The notes under the pieces were generated by a model. The model was not told the DNA's origin. It did not search any database and worked only from the letters and a program-made list of their open reading frames with translations. From Sipunculus nudus (lineage: Eukaryota; Annelida; Sipuncula; Golfingiida; Sipunculidae), in contig CM049322.1 in assembly GCA_026874595.1 (NCBI GenBank), positions 56,792,386 through 56,856,385 of the forward strand: a stretch of 64,000 bases of DNA, written 5' to 3'. This document shows positions 50,056 through 63,092 of the stretch, one piece after another (the first letter of the stretch is position 1; each line of letters opens with the position of its first letter). The position numbers were made by a program, and so were the translations under genes.

Positions 50056-50659
50056 ATATACACTGCATAAATATTACTTAATTATCAAAAAATACATAGA
50101 AAGTGCAGTAGAGAACATATATATGTATATCTGTATCCATTAATATATATATATATATATGTGTGTGTACATGTGCGTGACCTTTAAAGCAGAACTTGAA
50201 TGATTAAGTTTGCTCGCTCCCTGGTATCAGCAAAAGATCATTCTGGTAAGCAGAGTGATACTTTGTACCACCACCGTACGAATTTAAAGTTAAGAACATT
50301 ACCTCTACAAATATAAGGTATAATACCATAATACCGTATGGCGGCAACATCAGGACTTTCACGTTAGGTTATGACGTCATAGTTATCGAACAGATAAAAC
50401 ACATGTTCACTTCAACTCTTTACCAACATATTTGCTTTATTTAATTATTTTATCATACACCTATCTGCACAAGAATTATTACATAACGCATGCGCAGTAA
50501 GGAGCATTCAGCTGTTTAATAGGCCTAATTAGCCTAGCATTATAAGGCAGAAGTCTGAATTTGCTCTCTATTTGATCGAATATTGTCTTATAATGGAAAA
50601 AGACTAAAAACTTGATATCTAAATATATATACTCGATATCAAAATATAAATAAATAAAA
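50056..50659. other. No gene seen; short (AT)n(GT)n
   Basis: A small AT/GT microsatellite lies at about 50,142-50,168. The rest has no recognised motif. It begins at the outer edge of the minus-strand LTR, where one copy of any target-site duplication should lie (ATATA follows directly). Confidence 0.5.
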
Positions 50660-51590
50660 GTGTTACAGAATAGGCTTACATCAAAAACACACGCTCGCGC
50701 TTTTCGAGTCTTCCGGTCACACCTCTAAATTGACGCTGATGCCATGCACAATACATTGATGGCTTGGCTTTAATGGTGTGCTGATTTATTAAAAATGTTA
50801 TCAGAAGTAATATCCTTATTACTCACATTCGTCATTGAGAAAATATAATTTTAGACAATCAGAAAAGAGATATATGTACCAATATCAATAATAGATCCTC
50901 TCAAGACACTTCTCAGTACGTACGTCATGTTGGCAAGCGTTCCAAAGATTTTGCTTCCTTCCTGGCTGTTGTTACTAAAACATTAACTGGAGAATTCGCA
51001 TTTATCATATATGTTCATTTACTAATGGCACTGATTGGTTCAATATATTATTTATTTGGTAAAGTTTTGTAAGAATCCTTGCCTGATTTGTGGTTAGGAT
51101 GCAGTTTTTTTACCGTTATATCAAACCGGTGCGTGTATTGAAATATTTTTGTATGGAATGTCATAAATATATAATTAATAATAAACATTTATTTATAATT
51201 TAGTCTTATCAGTATTGGCTCTCTTTGTTTCAATAATGTTCCTAATAAATAAACAAATGCTCAGGCGATTTGGGAAAATAACCAGCTTTGAAAATGCTGG
51301 CCCATGTCCATTACCATATAACAAACATATTATATGATATAAAATAAACATGTTTTAACATATACACGTATATAGATATATTATATTAATATATTTTTCT
51401 AGTCCTTTTATTACATATTTAAAAAAAAAACATTTAAGAACAGGTTTAGTAAACATGATAGTTCAATTAAGCAAGGCAATGGAAGCTGGCTATATCAATC
51501 CGATCTTCACTTTGTCTTTCTTACTCTGTCTTCTGCGAAAATGTTGGTCTAGTTTTCAAATTTTTCAACAGCTTTAGGGCCAATCCTGAA
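50660..51590. repeat. Tandem array copy 3 (partial)
   Basis: Matches the left part of the array unit: CACATTGATGGCTTG-like text, TTCTCAGT(C/A)(G/C)GTACG, AACATTAACTGGAG, CATTTATCATATATGTTCATTT, AAATAAACAAATGC, GGGAAAATAACC and ATAGTTCA(A/G)TTAAGCAAGGCAATG are shared with 29.3-30.45 kb and in part with 19.9-20.3 kb. It ends near 51,580. It shows that the array extended beyond the element-rich 39-50 kb segment. Confidence 0.75.
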
Positions 51591-53280
51591 CTGTATGTAA
51601 TTGATAACTTCACTTTCCTTATGTCTAGCAAAGGGTGTGGTGGTCAGAATTAGCTCACAATACCGTTTAAACTGTCTTAACTAGTGAGGAAAGTCCGCCG
51701 CACCCCAGTTGAATGATAGGGTTTTAACACCGGTAAAATCAATTGCACATGCCATGATTGTTGACGTGATTTGCCACTCTATGAATTGCACTATGAACTA
51801 TTCGATTGCACTCTGCACACTATACGAGACACATTTGTAGCTGTTTGGCAAAGAACTTGAATGTCTGATTTTATGTGACAGTGGATGTACTGGGGGGGGG
51901 GGGGGGGTAGGGGGCAAGAAAATTAGCAGCATGTCTACAGGGTGAAAATGGAGGTGTACCAGGTTTTAGGCCGGGCCATAATAAGTGCTTTACCCAAGTT
52001 TTTTTTTCACTGAATAGATCAAGCCATTGTTGCCATGGAGTTCATTCATATGTCATGGGCTGTTTCATTAACGCCACTGCCACCATGATATATGGTTTAT
52101 TTGGACAGGTCCACCTGAGGGTGGCATCATACGGTAAGCTGGTGTAATAATTAAACATCCACCGGAGGCTTACATGAGGTAGATACAACAGCTTGCATTT
52201 TTTATCCTTCTTAATTACTGAATATGCGATGCATAGATATAATAGAGACCTTCTCTGAAGTATGAGAATAGTGCTGTAGCCTGGTATTATTATTGGGGAA
52301 AGCAATCGTGTTTGGGCGATATTACAAGCAAAAGACAGGACTGGTGGGAAAAAGGGGAAATTTTTAAAATCCCGGACCCTACGAATCCCAGAATTCATTT
52401 TTTCCGCTTTCCATCATTTTTATTGATAAAACACTCTTGTTACTGATACAGGAACAGAGCTAAATGTTGCACTTCTTTAAATGATCGATTCAATGAAAAA
52501 AATTAAATATACAAACATATGTGAGTGAAGACGGACCCCAACTGCTTGAATTTGATGACTGTTCCGTTTTGACGGACCCCAGTAACCACCGCTCATTTTT
52601 TTATATCATGAGGCAATGGTATAAAAATAGAACTTCTGTCACACATTAAATTTGATTATTTGTTATTTTAAGAGAAAACAAAATAGAACAGGCACACTAA
52701 GGGTAATTCATTGGACAAAGTGACAAATGTATCGGTTATTACTGACATGAGACGGATATTAGAGCTCCCCAACATAATACATATTTCCATCCCATTTTTT
52801 TCTAAATTTGAACATCCATGCGGGTTGACAAAAACATATATTTTCATATCATATTGAGAACTTGCATTTGATAACTTGCATTAGGTAGAGAAATATATGA
52901 ATAGCAAATATAGAAAAAATATATTACAGCATTACAAATATTATGCCGCATAAACATAAAATATGTAGATATTTATTGGCTTATACTCAAACATATATAG
53001 TTTAATGAAATGATTGTAATTGACACGCTGTAAATAAATACAAGATTCCGTGTTTATCAAAGGTTCAGATTAGTGAGGATGTATCACAGCCACATTCATA
53101 TGGATAGTTCAGTAAAAGATGGCAACCGTTTCCTATGAATCGGGAAGTATTTTTTTTGTCATGTCAAGATATGAAAATTAAAGGTTAGAAATAAAATATT
53201 ATCAAAAATTAGATAATAAGAGGACGTTTCAGTAATGACGGAGTTAAATCACTATTATTTCGATAATTGCTGGAAATATA
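51591..53280. other. No gene seen
   Basis: A run of 16 G occurs at 51,892-51,907. The 118-codon minus frame at 52,042-52,398 has no recognisable domain or supporting splice context. Confidence 0.5.
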
Positions 53281-53640
53281 AAAGAGGTGAACAAATATGA
53301 CGGTAAACTGAAGGTCGTGTAATGAAAACACAAAGCTGTTGTGGTATTATGGACTAAAAACTTTCATATGAAGATCATATATAAATCATAACTTAGTTGT
53401 ATCTGACAATCCTCCGTCAGAGGTAATTCCTTTTAGTCTAGGCAAAGGTTGCACACGCTTATAGTTGACCTTTTGCAGAGAACATTTGCTAGAAACGTAA
53501 ATGAAGATCTCAGATAAAAGAGGTAAACAAATATGACATTATTCAACTTTAAATCCCCGAAAAGTAACTCAAAATATAAAATCGAATAAAACAACAAAAC
53601 ATTTGCGGTATTATGGACAAAGCTTAGGTTTTACGCATAA
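53281..53640. repeat. Diverged direct repeat (about 235-bp spacing)
   Basis: AAAGAGGT(G/A)AACAAATATGAC and GGTATTATGGAC occur in the same order at about 53,281-53,355 and 53,517-53,622. Confidence 0.5.
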
Positions 53641-54159
53641 ATGTAACAGGAGCGCATTTCTTAACATCTTTTTAAAGATATATAGAAAAAAGAGACAATT
53701 TGGAATTTGGAAGGGCTGTGATCTTAACAGAAATGTAAAAGTGGGCATTCTTTGCCCAATGATTAAAATTATCGAGGCACGTATCGGCAATTAAAACATA
53801 TATTATTCTTTTATCATGAAAGTTTAGTTAAAAATATGGTGCAATTGTAGGCCCAACGGATGAAAGAGTTTCAGTAATCAATTGTTTATTATGTAGTTTT
53901 GTTCATTCATTGACAGTTTGTATCCCAACAGTTTTTTTGTATACATCAATGTAACATGTTGTGCACAATAGTTTTAATATGAAATGTGGGTGAGAATGTA
54001 AAATATTACAAAGTTCAACTATATAAATTTTTAAACAAAGTGCGTGTTACCCGATAAAATTTACCCCTTTCTGATTCCCCTGGAAAAGGCTGCAATTACC
54101 AAGCGATGGATCGGGTTGACTCTGGTTTAACCTGTTAAACTAGAGATTGTGTGGCATCA

Positions 54160-54520
54160 CTTCTTAGGAGCCCGACTGGCAGCACCCCTGTGTAGATCCT
54201 GGCTTGCAGCACCTCAGTGGGCACAACTGGCAGCATCTCTCTTGACCCCGGCTGGCAAAACTTCTCTCGACACCGGGTGGCAGCACCTCTCAAAACACCT
54301 ACTGGCAGCACATCTCTGGACACATGCTGGCAGCACCTCTCTATACTCCGGCTGCGACACCTCTCTGGAAAACCCTCTGGTCACTTATGGCGGCATCTCT
54401 CTGGTCACCACTCTGGGCTCAGGGTGGCGGTAGCTATGTAGACTTCTCTCTGAACACTGGGTGGCAGCACCTCCATGGATACTTCTTTGATCAGTGGATG
54501 GCAGCACCTCTCTGGACATC
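54160..54520. repeat. Minisatellite, core CTGGCAGCACCTCTCTGGAC
   Basis: About 12-13 degenerate units of roughly 25-32 bp, each with TGGCAGCACCTCTCT followed by a GACACC/CTCCGG-like half, run up to the (AC)n(AT)n tract. The sequence is GC-richer than its surroundings. Plus-strand frames across it are repeat translations (AAPLWT-like) and are not treated as genes. Confidence 0.85.
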
Positions 54521-54523
54521 CCA

Positions 54524-54583
<60 letters not shown>
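54524..54583. repeat. Compound (AC)n(AT)n microsatellite
   Basis: AC dinucleotides pass directly into AT dinucleotides. Directly to the right (54,596-54,680) is a short fragment resembling the array unit (TATTTAGT, TTGTATGACGA, TTAAGCAGGTTTTAC). Confidence 0.9.
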
Positions 54584-54587
<4 letters not shown>

Positions 54588-54699
54588 AGAGTCTGAGCAG
54601 TAAATGTTTTATTTAGTCAGCAAAATTGTATGACGAGTTTTTTATTCGTGGTTATTAAGCAGGTTTTACTTGCAGTGAATTGAGTCAAGTGTGAATAGG

Positions 54700-56230
54700 T
54701 GAAGAAGCTGCATGCTATACAGTCAGATGGTCTAAAATGGTTAAACGTGGATAGATTTCATTGGCAATATTGGCAATTTTGTAGTGCTTGAGATTTATGC
54801 GAATGTTTTGGTAGGTAGTCATAAGTTAAGAAACAGCATCATAAAGCATAAATTATTATATTTTTCCTCCCGTGAGGCCATGCGGCAGGGATTATGTTTC
54901 TTGAAGCTTATTTTTGTCTGTTTATCGGTTTGTCTGTTAGCAGATAACAAAAAAAAGTCCTCGATGTAGTTTTTTTGGATGGCTCGGCAGTAATACAAAA
55001 CCAATCGATTCAATTTTGGGGGCGATCAGGATTGCGCTCTTGTGTTAATGGGGTCAGTTACCAGAAATGCATATTGCTTCACACAGTGGTGTAGCAGGTG
55101 ACGATATGGCTATATTTTGAAAGCGAGTCGTGACAATGTCATCATTCCACGTGTGCGTGTCGTTTCCCTGAAGGGTGTCAGTAAATCAACGTACAGCATG
55201 AGGGCCACGATTGTTGTTCGTTGTTTTTATAGTCCTAATAAAACAGTTAATGTTTTAAGCTCCCCAAAACTCCCTACCCCAGGGAGATGGGCCCAAAACA
55301 CGACTCTGACGAGCCCGAAATATGTCTACGTTGAGTACGCTATATACCGCTGCGAATCACTAAACGGAATGTACGATAGGGTACACGAAATAAACCATGT
55401 CAGGCCGAGACCGACTGAAAGCCACATATGACAGTTAAAACCATGTAATTATTGTGCGCCATTTCGGAAGCGATCGTAAATTTGACATGGTGCGGCCACT
55501 TTCATATTGTTTTAATGACACTGATGGGGACCCGTAATAGTTGGTATACTTGATTTGGGGATGTGTGGGTCTTATCAGTATTTACAGAGGAAAATATTAT
55601 TTGAAAGGAATACACCAAAACACCAAAACGGTGTCATCTTGAAAATAATTCATATCAATAATAGTCTTTTAATTTTGCCGATTCGAATTACGAATAAGTA
55701 ACCTTAACATAAAAGCTATAGTTTACTTATCTCTGATTGAATAGGAAACAGTGGTAAAATATTTTCACTGAAGGACATCAGGTCAACATAAAGGATACCA
55801 CCCGTAAGTTACAATTATATTCATGTCAAAGCTTCAGTATGAATCAATATTTGATTTTATATCCACAGAAGATGGAAACTTTGTTTAACAGAGCCTTATC
55901 TGCTGCTAATTCCAAATTCACATCATTATTTATAATAGTTATTTAAAATGGGTTGGACATATCAAGCAATGAGTGATCCATAAACCTACCGTTATAGTGA
56001 GTAATCTCAACAATAACAATGAATATCTCGTTAAGTTTTATTTCAAGGTGTATTTTACTTGTCTCTATTGGTATTTTGCCATTGTAAATACTACGACATT
56101 GATTAGCAGGTTATTTGATTAAGAGTTTTGTTTAATTTGTGCACAGTAACAAACGACGCTCTACTGACTGACTAGGTCGTGTTGGATACAGTGTGATACT
56201 AGATGCATTTTTGTGATTGATACTGGTTGT
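54700..56230. other. No supported gene
   Basis: A 104-codon open frame (55,117-55,431, +) is the only longer one. It has no motif I recognise, no start context I can defend and no partner copy, so I do not call it a gene. The rest is AT-rich and unremarkable. Confidence 0.45.
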
Positions 56231-56234
56231 ACGT

Positions 56235-58205
56235 GGGGGGGGGGGGGGGGGGCACCGCAACTCGGAGAAATAGATGACAGTGACCTTATGTCAGGTGTCC
56301 ATGGAGAACTTTGTTTGGAGACAAAGGATGCATAGGTTCATGATTATAGGATTTACAGTTATGATTTGTGCCCTGCTAACAAACAGATGGCCGGACTAAG
56401 AGCACTATATAGAAAGAAAATGTACAGAATAATTTATCCAAATAAGGTCATGGTGACCTGATAACTCATGTGAAGGTTGATGATGGGTATAGGTCACCAG
56501 GTGTAAAAAACAATTTTACGATTCAGCAATAGTGTTGATACTAGTCATGAATGAATATTTGCTACTGATTTTAATGGTAAAAATGTAATTAATGGCTAAT
56601 AGTCAGTAACAGCTTGCAGAAAATAGGTCAGTGTGTACTTATTTAAAGTTTCAAGCTGATTTTTCCAGGACTTCCGTCATTGTGTCTGAAGTTTCTAGGT
56701 CCAGTTATTACGATTTGTGCCTTGTATTAAGTCCAAGTTTTAGACCACTACCCATGTATGAATACATGCACAGCATGAAACACAGGAAACAACAGATATA
56801 ATTTTGCATTCTCGAAACATAACCTTCAGGTAAAAATGTGCGACAAATAAAAACTAGATTGATATTATGACCTAACATTGATTCACAATCTGTAATCATA
56901 TTTTTAAGGACCTGATTACAGATTTCTTTTCAAACATTTCGGCGTAACAGGACTTTTGTCAATATAAAGCACATCACTTAATAGTCTAGTGCAAAAACTT
57001 TGATTCCTGATACAAAACAGCAAAAGAAGTGACCCATGGGTCATGATGCTCAGCTGAATGGGACAAAGTTTTGTTCGTGCATGTGCAATTAAATGTCAAT
57101 GAGGTTCTGTAATTGGATTTATATAGGTCAACTTGACCCAGTTTTAAAGATTGCGAGTACTCTGGAGCACCTCCAAGAATGCTAAGGTTTATGATTCTGG
57201 CACTTATGGTACATTTTTGACCCATCAGCAGAACTGGTTATTTGAAAAGAAAGATATATTTTAAAAGATTATAAAGATGATGACTAACAGGTGAAGATCA
57301 TCAAGATCTTAGAAATAACTCAGATCATATACATCAGTGACCTTACTTCAGGTTTCTGATACGGGGGGGGGGGGTTAAACAGGCTCCACAACTCGAGAAA
57401 AATAGATCACAGTGACCTTATGTTAGTTGTCCGAGGAGAACTTTGTTTAGAGACCAAGGCTGCACTGGTTCATGATTATATGATTTATAGTTATGTTTGG
57501 TGCCCCGCTAACAAACAGGGGGCCGGTCGGTCGGATGGAAGGACGACGGACAAAGAGCCGTCTCTATACCTCATAAAAATTCTGTCAAAGTACTAAAATT
57601 TTGCTGTCATTTGTCGGTCTAAAAATTGTGAAAAATATATGAAAAAAAAAAAATACTAGGTCGCGTAATCAGGCTTCATGAACTGATGAAACAGTTATGA
57701 TAAATAAAGATGCAGAACACTAGATGAACTCACAGCTAAGAAACTGACCTGATTGCTGTCCTTTGTCGGTCTAAAATATTGAGGAAAATGCCTAACAATA
57801 ATAAAAATACAGATGACGCCTACATGCTTCAGGAGCTGATAAAATTAGTCATGACCAATAAGCATACAGGGTTTCAGAACACTAGATGAATCCATTATTG
57901 GTGTTATTTGTCGTTCTCAAGAAAGATCAATATTCATGCGAGATTTCAGGGCAATCTATGGTTAATTGAGATATAATCGAATAATTATTGAGATATTTTC
58001 ACTTTTGTATCGACAATTGCTGGAAAAAAAGAATTATTTCTGGGGATGTAAACTAACCCCGTAACTCAAAGAATAAAGGTTGCAGTGACCTAATTTTTGG
58101 TTTCCAAAACATTTTATATGGACCTGTATGGATGCAATGTGAAAATATCAAGTTCTAACGGTTACGATCTGTGCCCATGCTAACAGACGGACTTTCCTGG
58201 AAGAA
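56235..58205. repeat. Diverged repeat family, copies at about 56.24, 57.36 and 58.06 kb
   Basis: Two copies start with a G-run (18 G at 56,235-56,252; 12 G at 57,363-57,374). They continue with CAACTCG(G)AGAAA, AGTGACCTTATGT, GGAGAACTTTGTTT, GGTTCATGATTAT, GTGCCC(T/C)GCTAACAAACAG and GGCCGG. The third (58,060-58,200) keeps GTAACTCAAAGAATAAAGG, CAGTGACCTAA, CTGTGCCCATGCTAACAGACGG. Between them, a tandem pair at about 57,585-57,725 and 57,755-57,900 shares TTTGTCGGTCTAAAA and CAGAACACTAGATGAA. Confidence 0.7.
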
Positions 58206-59764
58206 AATTGCTGCGGGTGAATCTGCGATTTAGGAGGCACCATCGCCAGCTTACTTTCATAAACAAATGACAATTTTGTCAGGAATGGAAACAGAATGAA
58301 TGAATAACTGTATTCGTCCTTATTCATATCGGATATCTGTTTATACTCTTTAGATATAATGAAATAATCATTTATCGTGAATATACCACATTAGGAATCC
58401 ACAAAAAATAAAAACATTCACATAAGCATGATAATGCAAGGCCACCAATGATTAAATTTTATATTTTAGTGTTTCATAACACTAAAAAAATAGAAAATTT
58501 CATTCTGTTTCAAATGGAATAAATATTACTAGACATTGATCTTTGAGACTGTCATCATTATTTAGCATAATCTGAATACAAGATAATCTATAATATATTT
58601 TATATAGGGGTGTTTATTCCCATTATAATTTGTATATACCTTTTCAGTAAATAAACAAGTAAACACTAAACAATGTCCTACGTATCTAAATGTTTGTTCA
58701 ATGGATATCTCCTGTAGACTGTCATCGATATAAATCCTGCACTTTATACATAAGGTTTAGTAAACTTATTCCATGTGAACGGAGGATTTCATTGACTTCC
58801 CAGACTTTGTCCTGATCGGCTTGTACAAATGTGACATCATTGACTGTACTTAATTTACAACTCGGATCTAGTAATGTATATTGTTTTTATTATCTAAATA
58901 AATTACGACTGACATACTGTGCTTTTACTGAGATCTAGAAATTTTAGTAACAGGGGATTTCCCAGTGATTGACGTCACTGCCGAGTTGACAGAGCTCATG
59001 GATGTGCCAATATTTTTTTTAAACAAATACACACAACTTCATTTTTGTGTGGAAAAAAGGAGAAAAAAAGTTTTTCCTCTAGGAATTGGGCTAATTTCAT
59101 GTAAAATCTATATTCATTTTTTTTTTACACAGGCAACTATGTTATATGAGATTTTAAATACGTTTGCTTGACCATAAAGGACATGTTTTATTTTTTGTAA
59201 ATATCTCAATATTCTTGATTTTGTACGAACGTGTGGAGGTCAAAACTAACAAACTATGTGGACGAATTTGAACAATGGAGTTACAATAAACCTCCTGATT
59301 ACTTGTTAACTAAAGTATATGCAAAGTGAACAGTAACTATCATTCAAAATTGTGTCTTTCAGTCGGTAAGGTAATTTAAACCACCCATGGCAGGAGCAGA
59401 AGGTGGGTTTTTTTTCGCTTTTCAGTAAAATATGAAGCAAAGATTTGTATTTTTGGGTCAATCGGGTTATGGGTAATTCGAATAATAAAAAAACGCATTT
59501 AAAATATGTTAATTTCGAGAATCCATTTATGTGTCTTTCTTTTTCAAGAAATAGTTTTGCTTTACCAGTTATAGTGATCGCAGTGACTGAAAACTCAACG
59601 GTGAACTTACTGCTGATATTGCCTGGCATCATAATACAAGTACTCACATAAGACTTTCTGTGAAAAACAGTTTATGTATAGTGGCAATGTTACACATTAG
59701 TTTTACGGTTTCTGGGTGGAAAATTTTTGTGACAAAATAAGTAAATTATCTTTTCTTCATATAG
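58206..59764. other. No exon recognised upstream of the atlastin-like gene
   Basis: The N-terminal exon(s) of the atlastin-like gene should lie to the left, but the N-terminus of this family is hypervariable and I cannot identify it. The minus frame at 59,306-59,647 (113 codons) has no recognisable domain. A polypyrimidine tract with acceptor AG ends at 59,764. Confidence 0.5.
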
Positions 59765-59967
59765 ATATCGGAAAACCACTTCAGGTAGTTCATGTGAAGA
59801 GAAAAGATGAAAGCAATGTGTTAATGCTTGATACCGAGAAACTGATGGAGATACTGGGTCGGGATGATGTGAAGGACAAATGTGTTGTCCTATTTTCTAT
59901 TGCTGGTGCCTATAGGACTGGCAAATCTTTCCTCCTGAATCTGCTCATGCGATACCTCAAGGCACTG
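59765..59967 (+). CDS. atl: Atlastin-like exon with P-loop
   Basis: The acceptor is TTCATATAG (AG at 59,763-59,764), and the exon begins in phase 1 with ATATCGG. It encodes IGKPLQVVHVKRKDES, LDTEKLMEILGRDDVKDK and VVLFSIAGAYRTGKSFLLNL. It ends at ...GCACTG followed by the donor GTAAAA (59,968). Confidence 0.88.
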
Positions 59968-62491
59968 GTAAAATGATACATTTGACAGACACATTCGTTA
60001 TCTAAATCTTGTATATAGCACACTGCAAAATACTGTACGTTTGCTTTTGGTACATGGCTTCAAGAAAAACCAATTTCTCTATAACATTCATCATTGTTGA
60101 ATCAATGTATGAGCTTAGAATTTAAATCCTATCAAAATGTATTTATTATAAATGTATAAGTTCAGAAAACGTGATTTATATTATTTTGTTTCTAATTTGA
60201 TTTAATTTTGTTTCTAATTAGGTCAATTTGATGTTGATTTTCATTTACTCCTGTTTTATATGCTCGCCAACTTAAATTATGGAAATTAAATGAAACGGTG
60301 AGAAATAATCTTACGATAATATTATCAGGAAAAGGGAGATACCAAAGGATGGATCGGTAATAAACATGAACCTCTGACTGGATTTGATTGGAAACAAGGT
60401 TCAGAACCAACGACGTCAGGAATCTTAATGTGGAGCGAGCCATTCCATGTGACGACTGCAGACATGAAAAAGGTGACAATTCACAAGTTTATTGAGCAAT
60501 AAGTAAACCATTGGCGTTTTCGTATCTTCAAAATCGAGTTACGCGGCTACCTTCCAGGGCCATCATTTTATGATGAATCTTTTATTACGTTTCCTTCAGG
60601 ATTGATGCATGTATGGAGTTATAAACCCTTAATCGATATCCTTATTATCCTAATCTTTATCCTTAATGCTTATCCATTACTCTTAAAATCATCAAAAAGG
60701 GTCAGGCGCACAAAACCTTTGTAAAAAAAGTAAAACAATGCTTCACTTTTAATAATCTACACATGCAAGAGTGCAATTCAGAACCCAATGCACATCTGAT
60801 ACAGGTGTGACAGGAACTTTGCATGCGCCTGTAACCAATACACCCCGGAGTCTAGAATACATCCGTAAAAGGGTGTATATATGTATAACAAAACAGGACT
60901 GTAAATGTAAAATGTAACAGATGTAAGAAAGAGTCCAAACACACTTTCAACTGGGAGTTAAACATGCCTAACATAATCTATATTAAAAAAAATCTATTAT
61001 ACACCTGCAACATTTACTATTAAACTTAATGCACACGTGTTTACTATACTTATTTATTAGTTATTAAGAATAGAGTGAACTTCCCTTGATCCCAGGCCTC
61101 TATGCATTTTTATCTTATTCATTCTTATCAGCAAATGACTAATATATTTTCATTTACTGATAATTAAGCGAAGCCTACCTGCCTTGAGGATATATCTGTT
61201 ACATTCTTTTCAATTTAACATAATTTAGATTTACAAGACAAACCACTCAAAATAGATTATAACAGTATATGCCTTACATTTAATGAAAACAGACTTGAAT
61301 GAAGCATCAACAAAGACAGAAAAGAAAAACAAGCAGAAAGTCTTTAAGGAATAATAATTATATTTTCCAAATTTCCTTTACTATTTTTGCTAACAACACA
61401 AAATAGTATTGATTTGAATAAAACTATCATCAACAAGAATCGTTGGTTTTGTATTAAAACCTACGGTGTATTCCTTGTCTTTTCTCTAGGACTATTGTAA
61501 AATAATATATTTTCCCAGAAATCGAAATTACCAGATTTAACTGCCAGTTGATGTTAGAGTTATTGCTTTGACCCTGAGGGATTAAATTAAGCTACGTATT
61601 TGCAAAATTTTGTTGTTTTGAATTTCATTAATCGAAATCAGGTCGTTATGTGTTTAGACAAATCTTTGTCAAGTAGGTGTAAATTAATAATTTTACGAAA
61701 GGTGATATGCCCGTAGAAATGTCTGTAGAGATTCTGTAGTATCATACAATATACTACAGGCTTGCTTTCTCTCTACAGTCATATATATATATATATATAT
61801 AAACAACTAGTAGAATTCCAATAATATCTGTGTAATTGCCTAATTTTGCTATTGCACAACCAAACTGAAAATAATGTTCAGCCACTTCCTTAATTTTTTT
61901 ACCATAAATCTGAAAATGCAAGCCTAACAAAGGTGGATGACCAAAATTAATAAATGCCTGTTTAATCATCTGTCCTACAAAATGAGCTTCCTGGATTGCC
62001 AGTCACGTTTAATTTATACAAGTGACTATTATGATATCTAATGCGACTTAGTAATTTGAGCTGAAACAAGTTGCACTGAGTTTGAAACCTTCTTTTTCAG
62101 TCTAGCGAAAGCGCTCAGAACACTTTCCCAGCTGGATATATTCCCGTTCTCAGCCCCCCCCCCTCCGCAATTAGCGGATTTGTTGTTACAACACATACCT
62201 TTCCAACCATTTTATAATATATCATCTTTTTTCTTTAACACTCTTCAACTCCATTTAATTTCTAACGCACGGTTTTGAGTTTCAAGGTAGAACATATTCA
62301 ACCCACCTTTACGATAAGGTGCTATTAACAAAATCTTTTCAATTTGTCAGATATGCATTACCAATTACACTTATGCAGGATTTTTTCTGGTACTTTAAAA
62401 TAAATGGCTTTAGCGCTACAATGGGTCTTAGTTCAACATTGCGGTAGCATAGAATATTCACTCCGTCTAGGCTCATTCCTTCATGGGTCGC

Positions 62492-62555
<64 letters not shown>

Positions 62556-63092
62556 CATCAGATGAGCTGAACGACAAGTTATTTTAATAAATGTAATGAT
62601 ACTGAACATCATAGAATTATCTCCAATTATACCTTTTTATTTTATTACCAGAATGTGTCTGTTCAATATATTAAAAATGGGTAATTCATAATACATTATT
62701 AATTAAATAGATGAATGAACTAATGTTACTGCATTAACCATTATAAAAAACAGTTTACCCTCTGCCTTAAATCGTACTACTTTTCTCATTCTAAAATTGC
62801 AGCAGATTCGATAAAAAAGCCATCCAATAACTTTTACCAATAAGCTCTTCAGTTTCTCTTTTCCCTTTTGTATCCAATTTCAATGCATTTAAATTAATAA
62901 CATTTTAAGTATGAAATATGAAACCGAATAATTTTGTAGGAATGACGAATGTGTATAATCTTTAATATCACTTACGTTTATTTCCAGGTAGCGGTCGTAC
63001 TGATGGACACCCAAGGCCTCTTTGAAAGAACTCTAAGAAACAAAGATGCAATGACAATTTTTGCTTTGAGTACAATGATCAGCTCGATCCAG
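59765..63092 (+). CDS. atl: Atlastin-like GTPase, three internal exons (partial gene)
   Basis: Atlastins are ER-membrane dynamin-superfamily GTPases that tether and fuse ER tubules homotypically. The three exons seen (59,765-59,967; 60,329-60,472; 62,988-63,092) encode the front half of the GTPase domain. They carry the P-loop GAYRTGKS, with the Arg and Lys that act in catalysis and nucleotide binding in the family, then SFLLNLLMRYL. The second exon has GWIGN and a GFDWKQGSEPTTSGILMWSE stretch. The third has the switch-2 motif DTQG and FALSTMISSIQ, an atlastin signature. Exon phases agree (203 nt needing one base from upstream, then 144 and 105 nt, phase 0) and all splice sites are GT/AG. No stops or frameshifts occur. 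The family's variable N-terminus, the rest of the GTPase domain, the three-helix bundle and the paired membrane segments must lie outside the recognised exons; the downstream part runs off the right end of the window. GBP proteins are related, but the motifs fit atlastin better. Confidence 0.9.
60329..60472 (+). CDS. atl: Atlastin-like exon, 48 codons
   Basis: The acceptor is ATTATCAG (60,321-60,328). The exon reads EKGDTKGWIGNK, PLTGFDWKQGSEPTTSGILM and WSEPFHVTTADMKK, and is followed by the donor GTGACA. It is phase 0 at both ends and overlies an unrelated minus-strand open frame. Confidence 0.88.
60473..62987 (+). other. Atlastin-like intron, about 2.5 kb
   Basis: Contains (AT)n tracts at 61,781-61,800 and 62,495-62,552 and a C-run near 62,153-62,163. 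It ends with the polypyrimidine/acceptor TTTATTTCCAG (62,987). No further exon is recognised inside it. Confidence 0.8.
62495..62552. repeat. (AT)n microsatellite in atlastin-like intron
   Basis: About 58 bp of TA dinucleotides without interruption. Confidence 0.95.
62988..63092 (+). CDS. atl: Atlastin-like exon with DTQG switch motif
   Basis: The exon encodes VAVVLMDTQGLFERTLRNKD and AMTIFALSTMISSIQ, and is followed by the donor GTTGGT at 63,093. It is phase 0 at both ends. The DTQG Asp and Gly contact the nucleotide gamma-phosphate region in the family. Confidence 0.9.

Noticed and set aside
49213-50070. Two frames of about 120 codons
   Set aside because: They fall within the LTR of the minus-strand element and match the non-coding LTR at 45.2-46.0 kb.
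54149-54596. Three overlapping plus-strand frames rich in AAPLWT
   Set aside because: They are translations of the minisatellite and the AC/AT microsatellite.
55117-55431. 104-codon plus-strand open frame
   Set aside because: No motif, no homologue I recognise and no splice or promoter support; its length is compatible with chance.
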